Origin: Chitinivibrionales bacterium
GTDB lineage: Bacteria; Fibrobacterota; Chitinivibrionia; Chitinivibrionales; JANQEN01
NCBI GenBank assembly: GCA_030593665.1
Contig: JAUVGS010000018.1
Location: forward strand, 1 to 11,213
Length of the DNA stretch: 11,213 bases
Reading direction: 5' to 3'
Position numbers and translations under genes: made by a program. Positions 6,439 to 11,213 of this stretch are shown piece by piece. Positions within the stretch are counted from its first letter, which is position 1, and the number at the start of each line of letters is the position of its first letter. The notes under the pieces are model-generated. The model was not told where the DNA came from and searched no databases. It was given only the letters and a program-made list of their open reading frames with translations.

Positions 6439-7385
6439 CAGAAAGTTTTTTTAATCTTTTCATTAATAGCATTTCTTAATACTAACACATCTTTAGTATC
6501 ATATAATAATTGACCCCGGACATTATAAATCTCTACACGTTTCGACATTTTCAGGAATTCATCTTGAACGACAGTTATATTGTTATAAATCTTAAAAGAA
6601 ATTGAATTGATTCCTTGTAATTTCACGTTTGTCTTTAGTTTATAAAAAGTAATGGGAGTAGCGTTGAAATTTTGACTACCCGGTATACTTTGACCGGCTG
6701 TAAAGGCAACGTTATTATCAGTAATTATTTCACCTGTTGTCGCAGTAACTCTGAAATCAAACGGCCCTGTTAAGCTGTCATTACTTGTGAAAATATAGTA
6801 GTTATATGCCGTCCTTTTGCCGTATTTCCACTGCCCATTTATTTTTATTTCAAGGTTTTTTATTGCGTGTATATGATTTCGAATTTGTACTTCGAGCCAC
6901 CAACCGTTTGTGTTTTTCAAATAATGATAATATATCGGACCATTTAAATCTCCGGCAATATATTTCCATTGTAACGGTATAATGCCAATTGAAGTGTCTG
7001 CGGTAAGGGCTCTAAATGCTGCCCTGCTTATATCAATGTGTTCTGTATTCCAGCATCCGTCATTTGAGTCAGCAACAGGATAGGGACATTCATCAATTAT
7101 GTAACATACAATCTGCCCCTCGTCACTGGTGACCTGAATAAAAGCACCACAGGCGATAGCGCTATCACCTTTTAGATGTAACTGAAAAGAATTCATCGCA
7201 CAATAAAAGGAGCCTTCTTCAGGCCAGGGGAAACAACATGCCGGATCAGTTACATTGGCATCATAATATTGAGTACCAATGCCATCGTGTACGACAGTAT
7301 CAGGGAAAGCAAATAGCATGGTATTTATAAAGAAAACGAATAGATATAAAAGGAATACGTTTTTCACAAATAAGCCTTTCTTCAT
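6414..7385 (-). CDS. Secreted bacterial expansin with C-terminal sorting-type tail
   Basis: Expansins loosen cellulose-hemicellulose contacts without hydrolysis. Reading from the ATG at 7385-7383 gives 323 residues. There is a signal peptide (MKKGLFVKN, a hydrophobic stretch, cleavage probably after Ala26). Domain 1, a double-psi beta-barrel like EXLX1/GH45, spans about 30-145: DGIGTQYY (Thr38), YIIDECP (Asp98) and EHIDISRAAFRAL (Asp118) match the Thr and two Asp important in Bacillus subtilis EXLX1; the Tyr after the first Asp is Cys here. Domain 2 (CBM63, about 148-230) has NGWWLEVQIRNH (Trp162, Trp163) and TAYNYYIFTS (Tyr194), the cellulose-binding aromatics. About seven cysteines suggest disulfides. 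The last ~70 residues, with RVEIYNVRGQLLYDT and a final short strand (FCILKLYFK), resemble type IX secretion tails. The frame is open up to 7442, but those codons lie in the inverted-repeat element, so the inner ATG is preferred. No clear Shine-Dalgarno site. Confidence 0.82.
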   Translation of the reverse strand: MKKGLFVKNVFLLYLFVFFINTMLFAFPDTVVHDGIGTQYYDANVTDPACCFPWPEEGSFYCAMNSFQLHLKGDSAIACGAFIQVTSDEGQIVCYIIDECPYPVADSNDGCWNTEHIDISRAAFRALTADTSIGIIPLQWKYIAGDLNGPIYYHYLKNTNGWWLEVQIRNHIHAIKNLEIKINGQWKYGKRTAYNYYIFTSNDSLTGPFDFRVTATTGEIITDNNVAFTAGQSIPGSQNFNATPITFYKLKTNVKLQGINSISFKIYNNITVVQDEFLKMSKRVEIYNVRGQLLYDTKDVLVLRNAINEKIKKTFCILKLYFK

Positions 7386-7408
7386 TACAGGTATTCTCAT
7401 TGTTAACA

Positions 7409-7511
7409 GAGGTAATTGCAAAAGTCCCAATTGCGCCCCCAAATCCTCCGCAGGGGGACTGGACTAATAGGGACTTTGTATATTTTAATTTTCGACTTTT
7501 GCAATTACCTC
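7409..7511. repeat. MITE-like element with perfect 18-bp terminal inverted repeats
   Basis: GAGGTAATTGCAAAAGTC (7409-7426) and GACTTTTGCAATTACCTC (7494-7511) are exact reverse complements bounding 103 bp. Inside are a nested AAAGTCCC (7421-7428) / GGGACTTT (7470-7477) pair and CCCCC (7436-7440) / GGGGG (7453-7457), so the element can fold in more than one way. It encodes no protein. I see no clear target-site duplication at the edges. It lies 23 bases upstream of the expansin start and within the divergent region shared with the GGDEF gene, so it may carry or disrupt a promoter. Size and symmetry fit a non-autonomous miniature transposon or a dispersed palindromic repeat. Confidence 0.7.
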
Positions 7512-7630
7512 AATAATATAAGCCTTTTAATGTTTCAATTCATAGATTTTTATATACATAACGATAGGTACCATCCTATAGATATTTTCATGTTTCTCTA
7601 CTTAAAATAATAATTAATATATTTTAGGGT
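7512..7630. promoter_or_regulatory. A+T-rich divergent region upstream of the GGDEF gene
   Basis: Strongly A+T-rich. It holds a small inverted repeat ATAGG-TACCAT-CCTAT (about 7564-7579) and several -10-like hexamers (TAAAAT 7603-7608, TATATT 7618-7623), but no matching -35 that I can defend. The GGDEF start at 7631 has only TAGGG, one or two bases away, as a possible Shine-Dalgarno site. Regulation cannot be read from this. Confidence 0.3.
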
Positions 7631-8878
7631 ATGGCGAATTTAAAGAACCGGTGGGGCATAATCCTTTTTTCCTTCTCTGCAGTATCCATAGGTATAGCAA
7701 TCTATATTGTCCTCCAGTTTCCTTCACAGAACTTTAAACCGCTTTACAAAACGGTTTTTCCCGTTTTAGGGGTTCTTTTTGCACTAATATCCCTTTTTAT
7801 CGGCCATTTCTCCTATCCGCGGGTCCATAATCTCAAAGTGTATCTTGCCGGTTATGTTACCGGAATTACCACTATTGCCTATTTTCTCCTATTTAGGATT
7901 CCTACATATAATGATGTCGCTATTACAGGGTTATTATTGCTCATTTTTATCAATTATATCATTCTTATTTTTATACCATCCTATATCAAATATCGCAATA
8001 CCAAATTAATTACTTTTATTATTACCGGAGTAGAATGCTTTTTCATCCTTCTTGTGCGGTTCTATCCACCATGTATTGCCTGGGCTTTTCATCTGACAAG
8101 AAATAATTTATTAAGCATTGCATCCATTTTAGGGCTTTTGTGGTTGTTGAATATAATTGCAATCAGCATATATCGACTGCGTGATGAATTCTACCTGGGT
8201 GGATTATTCTCAGGGTGTGCTTTAATCTACTTCCTTATATGGCTTTCACCTGTTATCTTTATAGAGAAATATGCATTGGGGGCGGAAAATGTTCTTTTTG
8301 TATTTGTCACTCTCTATCTTGAAATCGGAATTTTTGTCCATTGGCTCTCCCGCATGGAGCATCGCATATCCTACGATCCGCTTCTCCAGATTTATAATCG
8401 AAATTACTGCAGTAAAATCATAGAAGAGCAGTCAAGTTTAAAAACAGTTCCTCCATTCGGGGTTGCAATGATTGATATCGACCACTTTAAAAAAGTTAAT
8501 GATAAACACGGACATCAGGCTGGTGATAAGGTTTTGTATACGGTGGCCCAGATCATTCTCAGAGAAGTTATTCCTGACGGCATTGCCTGTCGATACGGAG
8601 GAGAAGAGATCATTGTGTTTTTTCCCAATAAAAGAACCAAACAAATTACACCAATAATGGAAAATGTACGGCTCGCTATCAGGAGTACAAAAATACCTGT
8701 CAGACGAAAGAAACTTTCTGTAACGATTTCTTGTGGCGTCTCACACAGGGAATCGAGTGCACAAACCGTTATGGACATCATCCATACCGCAGATAAAGCA
8801 CTCTACCGCGCTAAAAAAGGTGGCCGCAACCAGGTAAAAAGCGGTAAAACTTCAATTCCTTCTACAAAGAAAAAATAG
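7631..8878 (+). CDS. Multi-pass membrane GGDEF protein (putative diguanylate cyclase)
   Basis: A probable c-di-GMP synthesising sensor of 415 residues. The first ~245 residues are very hydrophobic, with about eight predicted membrane segments and no recognisable ligand-binding domain. A cytoplasmic GGDEF domain fills about 250-400. It opens with a degenerate YDPLLQIYNRNY (usual DxLTGLxNRR). The metal- and substrate-binding MIDIDHFKKVNDKHGHQAGD follows (Asp282, Asn290), then the active-site loop RYGGEEI (323-327), and ADKALYRAKKGGRNQV at the end. The loop differs from GGDEF/GGEEF by Ile in place of the final Phe. The I-site RxxD normally found just before the loop is not seen (sequence VIPDGIACRYGG), so product inhibition is probably absent. 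The catalytic acid Glu325 is present, so activity is plausible. It ends in a basic Lys/Ser/Thr tail. It is transcribed divergently from the expansin. Confidence 0.88.
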   Translation: MANLKNRWGIILFSFSAVSIGIAIYIVLQFPSQNFKPLYKTVFPVLGVLFALISLFIGHFSYPRVHNLKVYLAGYVTGITTIAYFLLFRIPTYNDVAITGLLLLIFINYIILIFIPSYIKYRNTKLITFIITGVECFFILLVRFYPPCIAWAFHLTRNNLLSIASILGLLWLLNIIAISIYRLRDEFYLGGLFSGCALIYFLIWLSPVIFIEKYALGAENVLFVFVTLYLEIGIFVHWLSRMEHRISYDPLLQIYNRNYCSKIIEEQSSLKTVPPFGVAMIDIDHFKKVNDKHGHQAGDKVLYTVAQIILREVIPDGIACRYGGEEIIVFFPNKRTKQITPIMENVRLAIRSTKIPVRRKKLSVTISCGVSHRESSAQTVMDIIHTADKALYRAKKGGRNQVKSGKTSIPSTKKK

Positions 8879-8971
8879 TAATAACCTTTGTACCTGGTGA
8901 GATTATATTTATACACATCGTAATTTTGCTCATACGCTGGTCTAAAGTTATTTTTGACAAACACATTTTCC

Positions 8972-8976
8972 AGGAG
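8972..8976 (+). promoter_or_regulatory. Shine-Dalgarno site deciding the TTG start of the glycosyltransferase
   Basis: AGGAG lies 6 bases before the TTG at 8983. An in-frame TTG at 8926 has no ribosome binding site and would add 19 residues (MLIRWSKVIFDK...) in front of a natural-looking N-terminus, so 8983 is preferred. Confidence 0.7.
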
Positions 8977-8982
8977 CGAGTA

Positions 8983-10197
8983 TTGAATCTTCAATTATTA
9001 TCAGGAAATTCGTGGATAACACTCACCTTTCTCATTATTGCATTGGTTATAGTTGTTGGACTACTTGGTGCAACGATTTTCACTGTTTTTTATCATCGTA
9101 TCTTTTACATTAAAAAATTACGGCCTTCGTTTGATTCATCATACCAGCCGCGTTGTTCGGTGATTCTTCCTTGCAAAGGAGTCCCGAATAATTTTGAGAA
9201 TAATATTCGTTCGTTCTTTCACCTTGATTATCCGGCGTACGAGGTCATATTCTCCGTAGAAAGTAACGATGATCCTTGTGTACCTATTATTAAAAAGGTC
9301 ATGCAGGATGAACCAAGTGCGCATCTTGCTGTAGCCGGTATTACCACTACCTGCAGCCAGAAAAACCGCAACATGATCGCAGCGCTTGACATTGCTCACG
9401 ATCCGGAAGTCTATGTGTTCGCTGACTCAGATATCACACTTTCATCCGACTGGCTCAAGGAGCTGGTTTTACCGCTCTCCAGTAATAAGATAACCGTATC
9501 GAGCGGGTTCAGATGGCTCTACCCTTCCACCAGCGCTATAGGTGCCATGGTAAACTCCTATCAGAACTCATTACTGCTTGTTCTTTTCAGCGCAGCATCA
9601 TTCATACAGGATATTGGTCTCTGGGGCGGATCCATGGCAATGCGGAAAAAGGATTTTGATGAACTCGGCGTACGGGAATGCTGGGCACAGACCGTTGTTG
9701 ATGATATGAGCCTTTCCCAGCTTATCATGAAACATGCGAAAAAATCAATTATGGTATCAACCTGCATCACTCCGACGGATGACACTCTTCCGACAATAAG
9801 GCAGAGCATACAGTGGTTTCACCGGCAGGTGATGTTTTTAAAAGCCTATCAGAAAATAACATGGGGTTTTGTAATTCTCGTTGTTTTATCAGGTCTCTCT
9901 CTCCAGATTCTTTTGCCTGTTTCCCTTATTGTAAGCCTTACGACGTCAAAGACATTCTTTCAGGCGGGCGGTTTTTCATCATTGGTTTTTATCTTCGGCA
10001 CAATGTCCACGGCACTGTTTTTCCCCCTGCTCGGCAAACATCCGAATATGTTCCATCTTCTTTTATTACAGCAGGTATCTCTTTTTACTATGCTTTGGGG
10101 TACGATTAAAACACTGTTTACCAACACCGTTGAATGGAGCGGTTTTTGGTATAAACTCAATTTCCGCGGTAACGTCGTTTCTGTTGAACAACAATAG
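8983..10197 (+). CDS. Membrane glycosyltransferase family 2, ceramide glucosyltransferase-like
   Basis: From the TTG at 8983 the product has 404 residues. It transfers a sugar from a nucleotide donor to an acceptor, probably a lipid, at the cytoplasmic face of the inner membrane. There is one N-terminal membrane segment (about 11-38), a GT-A domain (about 55-290), then two to four C-terminal membrane segments. Motifs in order: CSVILPCKG, the DxD metal site ADSDI (Asp148, Asp150), LWGGSMAMRKKDFDELG, the catalytic-base region VVDDMSLSQ (Asp240, Asp241), and IQWFHRQ (277-282), which corresponds to the (Q/R)xxRW-type WTxRQ motif of GT21 ceramide glucosyltransferases and hopanoid-type relatives. 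All expected residues are present. Donor and acceptor cannot be read from sequence. Its neighbours (GGDEF protein upstream, purN 19 bases downstream) give no pathway clue. Confidence 0.87.
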   Translation: MNLQLLSGNSWITLTFLIIALVIVVGLLGATIFTVFYHRIFYIKKLRPSFDSSYQPRCSVILPCKGVPNNFENNIRSFFHLDYPAYEVIFSVESNDDPCVPIIKKVMQDEPSAHLAVAGITTTCSQKNRNMIAALDIAHDPEVYVFADSDITLSSDWLKELVLPLSSNKITVSSGFRWLYPSTSAIGAMVNSYQNSLLLVLFSAASFIQDIGLWGGSMAMRKKDFDELGVRECWAQTVVDDMSLSQLIMKHAKKSIMVSTCITPTDDTLPTIRQSIQWFHRQVMFLKAYQKITWGFVILVVLSGLSLQILLPVSLIVSLTTSKTFFQAGGFSSLVFIFGTMSTALFFPLLGKHPNMFHLLLLQQVSLFTMLWGTIKTLFTNTVEWSGFWYKLNFRGNVVSVEQQ

Positions 10198-10211
10198 CGA
10201 GAGGATATAAT
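10184..10211 (+). promoter_or_regulatory. Promoter candidate immediately before purN
   Basis: TTGAAC (10184-10189), a 16-base spacer and a perfect TATAAT (10206-10211) end only 5 bases before the purN ATG at 10217, so transcription would start at or just inside the ATG. A Shine-Dalgarno-like GAGAGGA (10199-10205) is also present, 11 bases from the ATG. It would serve read-through transcripts from the glycosyltransferase gene but be lost from a transcript begun here. Confidence 0.35.
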
Positions 10212-10216
10212 AATTC

Positions 10217-10846
10217 ATGAGGGATGAATTACAGGTAGCCGTGTTCGCCTCCGGCGGCGGCAGTAATTTTCAGGCATTGATTGACAAAAAAGAGGAAGGG
10301 AAACTGCATGTAACGTTCGCCCTCCTCGTTGGAAATAATAGTAAGGCAAAGGCATTTGAACGTGCCCGCAATCATGATATCCCCACGCTGCATAGTACGC
10401 CGAGCCATTTCGAGGATGAAAAAAAATATACTGAAAAACTCCTGGAAGAGCTTGAATCCCGCAACATCGGACTTATAGTCCTTGCCGGGTATATGAAAAT
10501 GATACCTGCCGAGGTAATTGCAAAATACCATAACCGAATTATTAACATCCATCCGGCACTGCTTCCCTCATTTGGCGGGCAGGGCATGTATGGTAAAAAG
10601 GTACATCAGGCTGTTCTTGATTACGGTGCAAAGGTCAGCGGTATAACGGTTCATTTTGTCGATGAAGAATACGATAAAGGCCCTATCATTCTTCAGGAAA
10701 CTGCCCCGGTACTGGATGGCGATGACGCGGATTCTCTTGCTAAACGGGTACTGAAAGTTGAGCATGCCAATTATTGGCGGGCTGTAGAAGCTTTTTCACA
10801 GGGCACTATTAAAGTGGAAGGCCGGAGAGTTATTGGATCAGTCTAA
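10217..10846 (+). CDS. purN: Phosphoribosylglycinamide formyltransferase (GAR transformylase)
   Basis: Transfers a formyl group from 10-formyl-tetrahydrofolate to GAR, the third step of purine synthesis; cytoplasmic. The 209 residues match the usual length of about 190-215. [14 protein letters not shown] near the N-terminus binds the substrate phosphate. [14 protein letters not shown] leads into the active-site signature [13 protein letters not shown] (Asn110, His112), and [20 protein letters not shown] carries the third catalytic residue (Asp149). These correspond to Asn106, His108 and Asp144 of the E. coli enzyme. [15 protein letters not shown] replaces the more common 'KGLHAHEKAL' and follows the 'PGMYGxxVHxAVL' form seen in several bacterial lineages. 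All catalytic residues are present. The start at 10217 follows the glycosyltransferase stop by 19 bases. rnhB begins 4 bases after its stop, so the two are probably co-transcribed. Confidence 0.96.
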   Translation: MRDELQVAVFASGGGSNFQALIDKKEEGKLHVTFALLVGNNSKAKAFERARNHDIPTLHSTPSHFEDEKKYTEKLLEELESRNIGLIVLAGYMKMIPAEVIAKYHNRIINIHPALLPSFGGQGMYGKKVHQAVLDYGAKVSGITVHFVDEEYDKGPIILQETAPVLDGDDADSLAKRVLKVEHANYWRAVEAFSQGTIKVEGRRVIGSV

Positions 10847-10850
10847 CTAC

Positions 10851-11213
10851 ATGTCATTATATGAGTTTGACCGCTCAATAGAAAACAACCTTGACGGCTG
10901 TGTTGTTGGTATCGATGAAGCCGGAAGAGGGCCTCTTGCGGGACCGGTTGTTGCCGCAGCAGTAAAGCTCGATTTATCCAATCCGATTGCCGATATTAAC
11001 GATTCAAAAAAATTATCCTCCCGGAAACGAGAACTATTGTATGATCAAATTACGGAGCAATCTCCGGCATGGGCAGTAGGAAAAGCTTCTTCGGAAGAGA
11101 TCGATCGGATAAATATTTTACAGGCATCATTGCTCGCTATGAAGAGGGCACTTGAAACTCTTGATAGCGCTTGGACACTGGTACTTGTTGATGGCAACAC
11201 CCCAATGCGATCA
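10851..11213 (+). CDS. rnhB: Ribonuclease HII, N-terminal part (runs off the window)
   Basis: Cleaves RNA in RNA-DNA hybrids and removes misincorporated ribonucleotides from DNA. The first 121 residues are visible and the frame is still open at the window end. [21 protein letters not shown] is the classic RNase HII opening with the first two catalytic acids (Asp22, Glu23). [12 protein letters not shown] follows, the KKLS region that contacts nucleic acid. [13 protein letters not shown] and VLVDGN (third acid, Asp114) agree with the family. About 80-90 residues, including the last catalytic Asp, should lie beyond the window. The start is uncertain: the ATG at 10851 has no ribosome binding site, while an in-frame TTG at 10833 has GGAG (10824-10827) 5 bases before it and would overlap the purN end by 14 bases, adding six residues. 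Confidence 0.95.
   Translation, partial: MSLYEFDRSIENNLDGCVVGIDEAGRGPLAGPVVAAAVKLDLSNPIADINDSKKLSSRKRELLYDQITEQSPAWAVGKASSEEIDRINILQASLLAMKRALETLDSAWTLVLVDGNTPMRS

Noticed and set aside
7386..7442. Extended N-terminus of the expansin (MGAQLGLLQLPLLTMRIPV)
   Set aside because: Most of these codons fall in the inverted-repeat element's arm and interior, and the inner start gives a proper signal peptide beginning MKKGLF.
8954..8959. Perfect TTGACA before the glycosyltransferase gene
   Set aside because: The sequence 17 bases downstream (CGAGTA) is not a -10 element, and no alternative lies at a proper distance before the start.
8926..8982. Upstream TTG start (8926) for the glycosyltransferase
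   Set aside because: No ribosome binding site, whereas AGGAG sits at the right distance from the TTG at 8983.
1..11213. CRISPR array, tRNA, rRNA, autonomous transposase or known defence system
   Set aside because: No regularly spaced repeats, no tRNA-like cloverleaf or rRNA sequence, and no transposase or defence protein seen on either strand.

Overview
The window is about 11.2 kb of a bacterial chromosome with moderate-to-low G+C. It is mostly ordinary housekeeping genes on the + strand, with one accessory-looking block in the middle. The lineage cannot be fixed from sequence alone. A secreted bacterial expansin ending in what looks like a type IX secretion (Por-type) tail, a DUF4388 protein, weak or missing Shine-Dalgarno sites at several genes and TTG start codons suggest a Gram-negative of the Fibrobacterota/Chlorobi/Bacteroidota group. 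A plant-biomass-degrading Fibrobacterota-like organism is my best guess (inference only).

Layout. 1-660: decayed remnant of an AAA-type ATPase gene, lacking its P-loop half and frameshifted. 677-1135: a membrane-anchored DUF4388 protein. 1163-2110: prs (PRPP synthetase), followed by a probable intrinsic terminator. 2308-4971: complete valS. 4982-5622: a TrpF-like gene with a promoter so close to its ATG that the transcript may be leaderless; its catalytic Cys and Asp are kept but its phosphate-binding elements are eroded. 5645-5962: hemW cut off after about 93 recognisable residues. 5959-6271: an unrecognised small gene with an apparent frameshift at a T6 run. 6414-7385 (minus strand): the expansin. 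7409-7511: a 103-bp MITE-like element with perfect 18-bp terminal inverted repeats, just upstream of the expansin. 7631-8878: a multi-pass membrane GGDEF protein. 8983-10197: a ceramide-glucosyltransferase-like membrane glycosyltransferase. 10217-10846: purN. 10851 to the window end: rnhB, cut by the window edge.

How the genes fit together. prs, purN and a genuine trpF all concern PRPP and its products (PRPP synthesis, purine synthesis, a PRPP-derived tryptophan intermediate), but they are not in one operon here and no other trp or pur gene is visible. valS and rnhB are stand-alone housekeeping genes. The segment from about 5930 to 7511 (hemW break, unknown small gene, expansin, inverted-repeat element) looks like an insertion/deletion scar that replaced the 3' three quarters of hemW.

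I do not see a convincing new multi-gene system. The most interesting items are the expansin with a sorting tail, the degenerate TrpF, the frameshifted orphan gene in the hemW scar, and the MITE-like element.
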